Positions 1 through 9,039 of a stretch of 23,567 nucleotides of DNA are shown here, in pieces. Source of the DNA: Plantago elongata (taxonomy: Eukaryota > Streptophyta > Magnoliopsida > Lamiales > Plantaginaceae); assembly GCA_036897095.1 (NCBI GenBank), contig JAYMSP010002558.1, positions 1 through 23,567 on the forward strand. The letters are read 5' to 3'. The number at the start of each line of letters is the position of its first letter. Position 1 is the first letter of the stretch. The notes below the pieces were generated by a model that was not told the origin of the DNA, did no database searches, and worked only from the letters and a program-made list of their open reading frames with translations. The position numbers and the translations under genes were made by a program.

Positions 1-114
1 CTGACTGTGACCATCCGACCGACTCCGACTCGACTACTGACTGCGATTACTAATTGTATACCTGTAGATGACCTGTACTTAGGACAGTATTTAGGAATAC
101 TTAGCTCGAGACCG

Positions 115-225
115 TTTTACTGATCCTGTTTACTGAACTTGTTTACTGATCTTGTTACTGAACTTGTTCTACTGATCCCGTTCACTGATCCTGATACTGA
201 TCCTGTTTACTGATACGATTACTGA
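115..225 (+). repeat. Degenerate ~14-16 bp tandem array
   Basis: About eight imperfect copies of a unit close to TTTACTGATCCTG follow one another, with CTGATC alternating with CTGAAC. The spacing varies, so it is a decayed minisatellite rather than a clean array. There are no spacers of constant length, so it is not a CRISPR. Confidence 0.7.
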
Positions 226-397
226 TTCTTCATATTAATCATGTGACTGCTCCTCATGCATTGCATTGCACGGAAAACTGTTTTACTGAAAATGTGGGAA
301 ACCGTTCTGGTCGACATTGTCGGCATACTGTTACTGTAAAGCGTCTGCAGCGCTATTATTCGAGCTCCTGTTACTGTTCGAACTATTCAACGGTCTT

Positions 398-524
398 ATA
401 TCCGGGTTGCGATGGGTAGTGCCCATCATTCTATGCAGCACCGACGAGGTAACTCCTCCCCTTTTGATATATCCGGGTTGCGGTGGGTTGTGCCCATCAC
501 ACTATGCAACACCGACGAGATCAC
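398..524 (+). repeat. Two-copy tandem duplication, 71-bp period
   Basis: ATATCCGGGTTGCGATGGG at 398 recurs as ATATCCGGGTTGCGGTGGG at 469. The similarity carries on through 'TGCCCATCA..CTATGCA.CACCGACGAG' in both copies before it fades near 524. The two units differ at only a few positions. This gives direct evidence of a local tandem duplication in the LTR-like segment. Confidence 0.8.
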
Positions 525-966
525 TACACACACTCCTATTATTTGACCGATTCCTGATTAGTACGGTCTAGCCCAAGACATTTACTATTTAGTATTGTAA
601 ATTTGGCACCTTTCATGTGCTATGATACTGATTGACTGATACTGGTTTTTCCACTGTTCAAACTGTCTGCTCAACGTGTTGTGTTGGTTTGCTCTATTGT
701 TGCATTTATTCTCATCTTCATGCATGTCCGATTATCCCCACTGAGTCCTTGTGACTGACACTCTCCCTGTTTCCATAATCCGCTTTCCCAGATTTTGAGC
801 ACGAAGAAAGGATCGGGTAGCTAGCAGACAGACGGACTTGACTGATTTCCGCTGCTGACCTATTAGTAGAAATGTGTGTTGTAACAGATAACGTTTGGAT
901 ATTTTGATAAATATGTGTTTGGAATATTTGGCAATCCTTGACGTCTGGACCAGATCTGGGGCGCTA

Positions 967-1380
967 TATTGAGCATCTAACAAACTAAAATATGACATAA
1001 GATTATAGGCTTTATACATTGATTTAAGATAGATATAATTAATTGATAGCATAAAACAAATCATTATGTAATAATAGGAGATATAATATTTCTATTAATT
1101 ACTAAGCTCATTTGATCTTTTTTTTTAATTACAATTTCAAAGTAAACTATGTCTCATACAATCAAGATTTAAAGCATGTTGTTCTCATCATCTAAAATGA
1201 ACTTATTTATAAAAACAATTAAACAACTACAAACTGAATTGAAATTAATTTTTTTTTTCAAATAAAGAAAACATAGCTTAAAAAACTCGACGGTATAAAA
1301 CTAATATGTTTTATTAATGGGGCCGGTGTTAATAAAAAAAATATTCTTAATAACTTAAAGTAGTAGATGATACTTCACAT
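967..1380. repeat. 414-bp direct repeat, copy 1
   Basis: This segment matches 2227-2640 at a constant offset of 1260 bases, starting at TATTGAGCATCTAAC and ending at GATGATACTTCACAT. There are scattered substitutions and small indels that nearly cancel, and similarity stops sharply on both sides. With ends set at TG (970) and CA (1379), the pair could be LTRs, and the outer flanks TATAT/TATAG resemble a 5-bp duplication. However, no primer-binding site follows this copy and no polypurine tract precedes the second. Two insertions of one AT-rich repeat family, or a segmental duplication, are equally possible. Confidence 0.8.
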
Positions 1381-1498
1381 GTGCCGTTCCTCACCATAAG
1401 GTTAGTTAATTCTTGCCACATTTCCAAGTATCTTGTAATATCCGATACATACACCCTTAGCCCTTTGATAATCAATACAATCACCACGACTAAGAGCT

Positions 1499-1538
<40 letters not shown>

Positions 1539-2226
1539 CGCACTCACTCACGAACCTAGCACTTGAAGTACGCATTTTGGTGTAGCCTAACTCATAAAGT
1601 AGTGGACAACTTAACAACAAATCGAAACATCGAATGTACCTGTATATCTATTACCTTCAAAAATATTCCCTGTATGGATTTCCCCTAATTGCTCCTTCGT
1701 TTCCATCACCAAATAGTTAACCATCCATTTATTCTTCGTATTTTTTTCATTTATTTTGGTTAAGTCGATATTTTCCTCACCCCTCACCTTATTCTCCATG
1801 TCCCCATTTTAACTTTTATATCTCATTTTCTTCCTTCACCAACCTCTATTTCTTGTTGAGTCTTTTCTCCTTGATTGATCACCTTCCCTGATATTTGCTT
1901 CCACACCGCTTGATACCCTCCATTTCCTCCGCGTAGCCTATGATTCCCACCCCTATACCCGTTCACCCGTGCCCTTTCTCTCGCATAAGGTTTGTATATT
2001 TTAGAAAAAATTGAAACATCGAATCTAAATTATTAATTAGGAAGATTACCAGCTACTCGCGTTTGCATGCATGAGTGAATTTTAAAATTTTCCATAGTGT
2101 GAATAACTATATAATGTGGCTAAGTAAGTATCGGACCGTAATCGATCATTTTCAATCTTGAAGTGTTAACCACACTTCAGTTTGGTGCCATAGAATAGTG
2201 GTTGCATCCATCTAATATCAATCTTG
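1381..2226. other. Spacer between the 414-bp repeats, no recognised gene
   Basis: The spacer holds a (CA)18 microsatellite and a pyrimidine-rich stretch at about 1650-2000 that reads on the minus strand as a polar, charged peptide, including a 62-codon ORF at 1611-1799 (MENKVRGEENIDL...). I recognise no domain in it. The Gly/Arg-rich minus-strand reading further upstream (about 1900-1990) could be a decayed gag or LINE ORF1 linker, but I cannot support that. If the flanking repeats are LTRs, this is the internal region of a TRIM-like element. Confidence 0.4.
1501..1536. repeat. (CA)18 microsatellite
   Basis: Eighteen uninterrupted CA dinucleotides. It creates artefactual poly(His-Thr) and poly(Cys-Val) ORFs on the two strands, which should not be read as genes. 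Confidence 0.98.
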
Positions 2227-2640
2227 TATTGAGCATCTAACAAACTAAAATATGATATAGGATTATATATAGGCTATATACGTTGATTTAAGATAGATAT
2301 AATTAATTGATAACATAAAACAAATCATTATGTAATAATAGGAGATATAATATCTCTATTAATTATTAAGATCATTTTTTAAATACAATTTCAAGTAAAC
2401 TATGTCCCTTAAAATCGGTACTAAAGCATTTTGTTCTCATCGTTTAAAATAAACTTATTTTTATTACAAAAACAACTAATAACTACAAAATGAACTGAAA
2501 TTAATTTTTGTTTTTCCAAATAAAGAGAACATAGCCTAAAAAACTCGTCGCTATAAAATTAATATATTTTATTAATGGGACCGATCTTAATAAAAAATAT
2601 GTCTCCTTAGTAACTGAAAGTAGAAGATGATACTTCACAT
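2227..2640. repeat. 414-bp direct repeat, copy 2
   Basis: Second copy of the repeat at 967-1380, in the same orientation and of the same length. It differs by scattered substitutions and short indels, such as an extra TATA-containing insertion near 2265 balanced by losses elsewhere. The matched ends are TATTGAGCATC and TACTTCACAT. Downstream sequence (ATAGTTTATC) is unrelated to that after copy 1. Confidence 0.8.
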
Positions 2641-3270
2641 ATAGTTTATCTAGTTTGAGATTTTATATAGCTTGAATTGTATACTTTCTATCTACTTATG
2701 AGTATGTATGTTTGGGATGTTAATTGAAAATATTTCACCTTATTGCATGTTAGTATGTATTTGTGGTGTACTACATATTTTGATGGATATAATCTACCTT
2801 GGACTTGATACTTAGGATAATATATTTTATATTAATAGGTTTTATATTAATATGATGTTACTTGATATTGTATATTAGATTTGTACACTGAATGGATTAG
2901 TGAAAATACATTATTATTAAATAATTATGTTATTAAGGTGATTGTTAAATATAACAATGTTAGGATAAAATAAATTAAAAGCTAGTAATGAATTGACTTT
3001 TTTTAATAAAAATATCATATCACGTACAGACTTCTCAAAATAGAGGGGATACATTTTTCCCAAAAAAATCATAAAAATAGAATGAAAAAGAATTTGCATG
3101 AGTTTGGATGGATGAAAAAAAGGAATGGGAAAGAATTTGATTTATTTTTTCCTAAAAAATAGAAACAGTAAAAAATTAATTGTTTTGGTGAAGAATTTGT
3201 CACATGGGATTTTTGCCCATGTGGCATGCTTCACTTTTGAGATAGTCCACCGATTTTAAATAATATATGG
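2641..3270. other. AT-rich spacer, no gene seen
   Basis: The sequence is AT-rich, with TATTAATA-type runs and no ORF of interest. The one local structure is a short perfect dyad at 3201-3223 (CACATGGG, 7-base loop, CCCATGTG). It could be a relic of a small inverted-repeat element, but no longer arms are visible. Confidence 0.6.
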
Positions 3271-3298
3271 ATTATTATTATTATTATTATTATTATTA
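3271..3298. repeat. (ATT)9 microsatellite
   Basis: About nine uninterrupted ATT units just upstream of the MITE at 3312. Confidence 0.95.
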
Positions 3299-3311
3299 AT
3301 TTTTAATGAGC

Positions 3312-3525
3312 AAGTCTCATGAGAGACGGTCTCTATGTAGAGACGGACCATATTACCAATAAAAATATCCATGTTATTAATAAAATCATCCATGTTCTCG
3401 ATATTGGAATTTTTTTTTATATTACAACAAGACTTATTTCAACATGAGTGTTTTGATTAATAACATGTGTATTTTTGTGGATAACATGGTCCGTCTCTAC
3501 ATAAAGACCGTCTCTCATAAGACTT
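3312..3525. mobile_element. MITE with 40-bp terminal inverted repeats (GAGACGGTCTC type)
   Basis: The left arm 3312-3351 begins AAGTCTCATGAGAGACGG and the right arm 3486-3525 is its reverse complement with about two mismatches over 40 bp. Each arm also contains GAGACGGTCT and AGAGACGGAC, so it has a nested dyad. The 134-bp middle is AT-rich and non-coding. No convincing target-site duplication is visible: the flanks are TTAATGAGC and TTGTGTTTT. A transcript through it would fold into a long hairpin. The superfamily is not clear from the ends alone. The inverted repeat itself is certain; calling it a MITE is inference. Confidence 0.75.
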
Positions 3526-3600
3526 TGTGTTTTCTAATTGATAAAAGAGCTATAGTTACGCTATGTTTCATATTTTGAATTTTAGAGCAATCATTTCTCG

Positions 3601-3863
3601 TATGTATTTTCTCCGTTCCAATATAAAATATTTCGTAGAATCGTAAACATGTTTTAATACAATTAATTATTTAATGTGAGTTTATTGAAGTGAAATTGTG
3701 AAGATAATTAGGTCTGGATACAAATTTTAATGCAATTAATTGAACTTCATTTGATTATAATATTGTGGTGTGAAGTACACAAATGATCAATATAAAAATG
3801 AAATAACGAAATCGAAATATATTAAAACGGAATACGAAACATTTTAACTGAAACGAAAATAGT
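3601..3863. mobile_element. Degenerate Stowaway-like MITE (Tc1/mariner type)
   Basis: The left end reads TATGTATTTTCTCCGTTCCA and continues to ATATTTCGTA. The right end, reverse-complemented, reads TACTATTTTCGTTTCAGTTA and continues to ATGTTTCGTA. The arms align over about 35 bp with indels. A CTCCGTTCC-like terminus and TA dinucleotides at both edges fit the Stowaway family, and 263 bp is a usual size for it. The arms are too diverged for certainty. Confidence 0.5.
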
Positions 3864-4009
3864 ATAATTTAATATATAACTAACATGTATCGAATATCTT
3901 TTAATGCCACAGTTAACGTTTTAAGCTTTAACAATCTTTTCGATAAAAATGCATAAAAAGTTATAATACATTATACATCAATAATTTTAATATTTGTAGA
4001 ATATGTACC

Positions 4010-4330
4010 CGCTTAAAAAGGGGGCGTCCAATAGGAGAAGTATTTCAATCATCCTTGGTTTGTAAAATGGATTTGAGCGTCTAAAACGCGGGGAAGAATT
4101 GAATTCCGGCAAGAAAGCAGGTAAGAGAACTGGGACCGCAGCGCATGTTACGGCGTCGGTATAAACTTGGTCGCATGTTGTTCTTATAACCACGTGGCAG
4201 GGAATGTGGATCCCACACGGGGGAATTTTAAATTACTGTACAGCTGGTTCTTTTGTTGCTAGACAAAGGCAACACTCACGTGACCTTGCCTTGGATCTGT
4301 GCGTGTCTCGCATATGATAAGACTAACTAC
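4010..4330. other. GC-richer island with two G-box cores
   Basis: A block of roughly balanced base composition lies between very AT-rich flanks. It contains CACGTGGC at 4191-4198 (G-box/ABRE core) and CACGTG at 4277-4282. It also carries a 68-codon minus-strand ORF (3987-4193) with no recognisable domain. The block might be a relic of a promoter or first exon from a captured or lost gene. Nothing downstream on either strand looks like a gene it would drive, so a regulatory role is unproven. Confidence 0.35.
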
Positions 4331-4379
4331 TCAGTAGTCCTACTATTAAATTATTAATATTCTCCTACTTTTATAAATT

Positions 4380-4980
4380 ACGTCTGGTGAAAGACCTAAC
4401 TTGATGATTTTATAGCTTTTCGAAAATCCCCTTTAAATAACAAAATTATACAAATATTTTTTTTACAAAACTTAACTTGATAATTTTTCGTGGATCTTTT
4501 GATCCGAACTTATTAAAAACAAATCAAGTAAAAATTAGATAATATAATATAAAAAATTTAAACAATAGTGTAAATTTAATATCACATAAAGATTAGAGAA
4601 TTTCATTTACAAACTAGATAATATAATATAAAAACTAAATGATATAATGAAAAAATTAAACAATATAGATTATACCGAATGAAATTTTTTCACAAATAAT
4701 AAAGTTAAACAAGATCATTTATAAAATTACACAATATAATTTCAAACTAACTAATATGTTGTATAAACTAGATAATATATACTAAAAATTAGACGGTTCA
4801 ACACAAATGTACAACATAAAAATATAACATGAAAAACTACACAAACATTGATAAAAACTAAAATATATGTTATTTATATAAAAATTAAACAATATTTGTT
4901 AAAATTTAAAAGTTACTTTAAAATTCTTTAGAAACTTCTTATGAGACTTAGTAAATCTTATTAACACTCCCTTAATCTAT
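4380..4980. repeat. AT-rich degenerate repeat tract
   Basis: The stretch repeats variants of AAACTAGATAATATAATAT and AAATTAAACAATAT many times without a fixed period, giving very low complexity. It looks like a decayed AT minisatellite or the interior of an AT-rich non-autonomous transposon. Inverted ends were not found. No coding potential. Confidence 0.5.
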
Positions 4981-5017
4981 AGTGTATAATCTCATCTCGC
5001 CCCCTGCTCCTACTACT

Positions 5018-5794
5018 TAGTCATGGTAATGGGTGGATTTTATCCAACCCAAATCTAACTTAAAAATATAGGCTGGATTTGGGTATAGTCTAATCATAAA
5101 TTATACCTAAACCAAATCCAATCCATCCTCATTGATATTGAATGGGTAGGATTGGACCAAAATCCAAAATAGCTCATCCGTCCAAACCCAAAGACTTCGT
5201 TTCTTCTTCCCAGACTGCTGACTTGCTTTGCTTTGCTTTTTCCAATTTTCTTCATCTTCATCGTCTTCGATAATTTATTTTGGCAACACCATTTACATTC
5301 TGAGATTCTCTCCAGATCCGAAAATCTCTCTTTCTGATACTTTAATTCTCAATTTCTCATAACCTAGATTCAATACGTGATTAATTTGGATTAATTATTG
5401 TTTCTAATCGAATTTGGAGCAATATAACCAAGCTCTAGATTAGTATTTTCGTCAATTCTGTACCGTAGTTAATTACATTGTTTGATATTTTCGCCAATTC
5501 TGTATCATCAGTTCATCATATCTTCAGTCAGTCATCGTCTTCTTCCTCAGTTCATTCGCATTCAGCACAGGATTTTGTGATGTTCTTCACTTCTTCTTCA
5601 ATTAATTTTTTTTTAAAACTCAGCCTGGCCCAACCCGGTCTGGTCCGATCGGTCTGGGTTTTAAGGGGCTGAGTGGAAATGAGCAGTTTCTGGTTCGATC
5701 GGCCCGGTCAAACCCAAAATCATTTCTTCATAATCCCTTGAATATTCAAAAGTTGGTTGATGGATTGAGTAAAACCCATCCATTGCCAAAACTA
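5018..5794. mobile_element. Non-autonomous hAT-like element, 777 bp, with 8-bp duplication
   Basis: The left terminus TAGTCATGGTAATGGGTGG pairs with the reverse complement of the right terminus, TAGTTTTGGCAATGGATGG (15 of 19 identical), and similarity continues inward to about 35 bp. The same 8 bases CTACTACT lie directly outside both ends (5010-5017 and 5795-5802). An 8-bp duplication and TA-starting inverted ends are hallmarks of hAT transposons. The duplicated sequence is low complexity, which weakens that point. The inside has no transposase. It holds a pyrimidine-rich 5'UTR-like stretch (5190-5560) and CGATCGG-containing subterminal repeats (5640-5710). Confidence 0.65.
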
Positions 5795-5802
5795 CTACTA
5801 CT

Positions 5803-6879
5803 AAGATGTCAGGCTTTCAACTAACCTCTCATAAAGAACTGCAATAACGGTCCGATTGAAACGGAGAATTTCGAGATTTATAATGTTATAGTTTAAATAA
5901 TTTATAATAATAATAAAAATGCATATGATGAATAAAAGTTCAATTGAAAGTTTGAAACAGAGGGAGTATAACTCAACTTTCGAACTAAACAACTCAATAC
6001 TTATTTTAGTCTCAATACAACATTGTTACGAATATGTTTATGTTAAAAACATAACTAAATGATAAAGAGCACCAAGTCGTTGGCTAAATGTATAGTTCTA
6101 GTGACAAAGCTGTATGAGTTTTGTCTAAAGGTAAATTTGTTATAATTTAGTGTATGGAGGATATTCTTAATTTTTTTTAGTGACAAGAGTTGTAAACGTA
6201 TAGTTATATAGGACGGAGATAATATTATAATTTATTTCTAAATTTATTATTGGTATTCATTACATGTGAGTTGTGACTATCAAGTCAAATTATGTCAGAC
6301 TTTTAATTGATTAAATTGGTGTTTGATAAAAAATTTATTGTTAGTTTCATTAAAAAATTAAGAGTAAGCTATAAAAATAAAGATGATTGTTCATTGAATA
6401 AAGAATTAAGTTATAGTATATGTTACTGTAGAAAATATTAAGTAAATACTCTAAAACATTTTTAAAACAAAATATCCATTTTAAAATGTAGTAACAGGTG
6501 ATATGCCGTTAACTCTCATAATACAAGTCGATGAGTTTGATGGCGGGGTCAAATAAGTGAGCAATGAGCATGTGTGTTTGTGTAGTGCCAAGCCAAGCAA
6601 CATAGCACCAAACTGAATAAGCAAGCTAATTAATAAGTGCATGTTTTAGCCCTTAAATCACAATCAATCATTCTGTGTTATTACTCCAACTAAGGCTTAC
6701 CAAACTACAGCACATGCTAATCATGACTCTCGCACATGTCATTTTTTGTACCCTTTTTATCGCTTCGGACTTTCCGGAAGGAACGAAAAAGACTTCTACA
6801 TACTTATTATCAACTCTATAGGACGGGAATATGAAATTAAAAAGTAGAAGTTATCATTTGAAATGAAAAAAGCACAAGT
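5803..6879. other. AT-rich spacer with one isolated Stowaway-like end
   Basis: I see no gene here. TTTGAAACAGAGGGAGTA at 5951-5968 matches the outer end of Stowaway MITEs (TACTCCCTC on the other strand), but no partner terminus was found within a few hundred bases, so it is a truncated relic at best. The 63-codon minus-strand ORF at 5801-5992 is AT-driven noise. 6480-6860 is more balanced in base composition but shows no recognisable feature. Confidence 0.45.
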
Positions 6880-6897
6880 AACTTTTCTAGTTTATAA
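6880..6897. repeat. LINE target-site duplication, left copy
   Basis: AACTTTTCTAGTTTATAA, 18 bp, is identical to 13637-13654. The bases flanking each copy on both sides differ between the two sites, as expected for a duplication made by target-primed reverse transcription. Confidence 0.9.
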
Positions 6898-6913
6898 CCG
6901 GAGAAAAAACGTC

Positions 6914-8990
6914 ATGAGAGACCTTGGCGGAGAGAGAAACGTTCGAAATTCGGTGTTTCAATTCACGCAACCGGATCACAATCGAAGTCATGCAAGATCA
7001 GAGGATCAGGATGGATGGAGGGTTGTGGTGATGAGGAGGAAGCGTGATAGGATTAGAGAAGAAGATCAATGACCAAATTTCAGAGAAATTCACTAACGTT
7101 AACATCGCGATATTTTCGGATTCGTGGAAGACGGCTAATTTGGAAGGCATATTACGGACGACGGGACAAGTACGGGGGATTGTAATTCCGAAGAAAAAGA
7201 ATAAACTAGTCAGAACTTTGCGTTTGCTCAATTTGATAAACTTCGGGGTGAATCGGAGTTGACGTTGGTGAGGAAGGTAAATCAGATTTGGATTGGCACG
7301 TTTAAGTTATTGGCTAACATAACTCGTTTTGACCGGATGAATAACAATGGTTTGGTGTTGGTTAATAGAACTGGCGTGTTTAGGGCTGGTGAAGACACGC
7401 TGAGGCAGAGGACTGATCAAGGGAAGGTTTGTGGGAAGATGTGGGTCAGGAGAGAAAAGGATGGCAATGGGGATAGACAAGTTGTGATAGAGCAGTACGG
7501 GACGCATCAGTCGAACACTCAACGTGAACGAATTTCAGAATAGCAGATTGGAGTGTCGTGGGTTTCACGATGCTTGATTTGGACGGCAATTCAGAATCTA
7601 ACTGCGAAGCAATGGCATAACGTACTAACAGTTAATGGGCATGGGGGGTTTCGAGTGGGCAAGTTGAATGATCATGATTGGCTTCTCGAATCCTCTGATG
7701 AGAGCACGCGGACGAAGTTGTTGGAGGAAGAGATCAAGTGGACCCAACAGTAGTTCTCGTTGTTGACACCTTGGGCTCCACGAGAAGTATGTGATACACG
7801 TGTGTTGTGGTTGAATATTTACGAGGTACCTTTGGATTTGTGGAATAAGGATATTTTCTGGAGTTTAGGGGGTAATGTAGGGACGTGTTTGGAAGTTCAT
7901 CATGCTACGGTTGATCGTAGTGATTTAAGGAGTGGTCGGTGAAAGTGGAAACTTCTTGTTTTGACGTAATCCGAAAATGATTTTCTTTTGTGTAGAATGG
8001 AGTGAAGGTTCTAGCGAAAATTATGGAAGAGTGTGATTACTTTGAGGTTGGCTGTAGTAGTCAGTGGAGAGGAGACAATCGGGGTAATGGGATTGACTTT
8101 GATTCGGATGGATCAGATTTCTTTTTCGGTAAGTCGTCGCATAGTTGCTATGAGATCGACGATGATAGTAGTTTGTGGGAGGAAGATGAGCCGTTTGTGG
8201 GTGCGACTTTGAATGAGACTAGGGTAGTGAGTCACGAGGTAGCGGTTGAGGCAGACGTGCGGAAGATTGGGGACACAGATGGGGATCAAATTTTGGGGGA
8301 TATGGGAGAACAACAAGTTGGTGGGGTGGGGGGGGGGGGGGGGGAATGCTTCCAAGAAGGAGCAGGTGTAACAGAGTGTGCGGGAGTCTGATATGGGTAG
8401 AGGTGGTCCTGATTTGGATCAGTGTCTGCATCGAGAGTCCTGGGATAGCTTTGTGCAACAGAGTAAGATACATGAAAATTGTGTTGAGGGGGCAGATAGA
8501 GTGCTGATGCGGATATAGGGAACCCAAAGTTAGATGTGTTAGTAAAGATGGCAGAATCGAATTAGGAGGTGTCTAAGAAAACTTCGGGAAAATATTTTGA
8601 TTCTTTTGATTTGACAGACATTATAGAGAATCATATGGCAAACCAAAGAAGATTTCAACCAATACGAGCTGGAAGGAAGATGGGTAAGGAGTGGGATGAT
8701 TTTATTCTTGACACGGGGCGTGGGGGAACCAAGAAGACATGGGTTGCTCATAGAAACCACAGAAAGAGAAGGAAATTCCGAATGAGATTGTGGTAACTCA
8801 AATTGATGGGGGCACGATGGTTTCGAATGAGGAAATACGGGCATGTAATGAGCAAGTGTGGAGGAATTCATGTGAGGAGGAGGCTAGATTGACGTTACAA
8901 GTGGGCATGGATTTGGGGTTGATTAGTGATGCGGAGAGTGGTAGAGATAAGGAAAATTTCGAACTTGGGAGGGCCGTGATAGGAGGTTAG
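6914..8990 (+). pseudogene. LINE ORF1 (RRM-type RNA-binding protein), broken
   Basis: ORF1 of plant L1 elements binds the element's RNA in a ribonucleoprotein. The ATG at 6914 opens MRDLGGERN; a basic patch (MRRKRDRIREEDQ) lies near residue 40. After a frameshift near 7055, an RRM-like segment appears: RNP2-like VNIAIFSDSW at 7098-7127 and, after another shift near 7205, RNP1-like SQNFAFAQF at 7208-7234. One frame then runs to 7942, interrupted by stops at 7541, 7751 and 7940. It includes WLNIYEVPLDLWNKDIFW (about 7812-7865), a pattern common just upstream of zinc knuckles in plant ORF1 proteins. I see no CCHC knuckle. A Ser/Asp/Glu-rich acidic section follows (8002-8320). A G17 run (8328-8344) shifts the frame again, and the C-terminal part is in pieces at 8569-8796 and 8790-8990. 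The total of about 690 codons is within the family range. It is non-functional as it stands. Confidence 0.8.
8328..8344 (+). repeat. G17 homopolymer in ORF1
   Basis: Seventeen consecutive G follow GGTGGGGT within the glycine-rich part of ORF1. The run marks a frame break between the acidic section and the C-terminal pieces. Homopolymers of this length are also prone to sequencing or assembly length errors, so the exact count is uncertain. Confidence 0.9.
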
Positions 8991-9039
8991 TGCCGAAGTT
9001 ATTACATCAACAAGGTGAAGGAAATGTGAGTTGTGGATC

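Larger units (their letters stand above)
1..966. mobile_element. Probable LTR-retrotransposon tail (R/U5-like segment)
   Basis: This segment is less AT-rich than its surroundings and consists of short tandem motifs (a CTGATCCTGTTTA-like array and a 71-bp duplication, listed separately) followed by unique sequence with a 'CCCCACTGAGTCC' stretch. It stops abruptly where the first 414-bp direct repeat begins at 967. Tandem motifs of this type and a 'CACTGAG' block are common in U5/R parts of plant Ty3/gypsy (Tekay/Del-like) LTRs, but that is recollection and inference. No coding domain, primer-binding site or LTR boundary is visible here. The short ORFs (for example 317-571 on plus) fall within repeats and show no recognisable domain. 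It could equally be an unrelated non-coding repeat. Confidence 0.35.

Noticed and set aside
115..225. Possible CRISPR-like array
   Set aside because: Units are short, degenerate and without unique spacers of constant length, and the context is eukaryotic.
317..571. 84-codon plus-strand ORF
   Set aside because: It lies across the 71-bp tandem duplication, shows no domain and is explained by the repeat.
1381..1620. Overlapping ORFs on both strands over the (CA)18 tract
   Set aside because: Dinucleotide repeats give open frames by composition; the peptides are poly(His-Thr) and poly(Cys-Val).
4191..4282. G-boxes as evidence of an active promoter
   Set aside because: Six-base motifs occur by chance and no downstream gene is visible; kept only as a low-confidence island.
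5951..5968. A complete Stowaway MITE ending here
   Set aside because: Only one terminus was found; there is no convincing partner with TA flanks upstream.
8113..8527. Minus-strand Pro/His-rich ORFs
   Set aside because: They are the antisense of the LINE ORF1 G-rich stretch and have no independent support.
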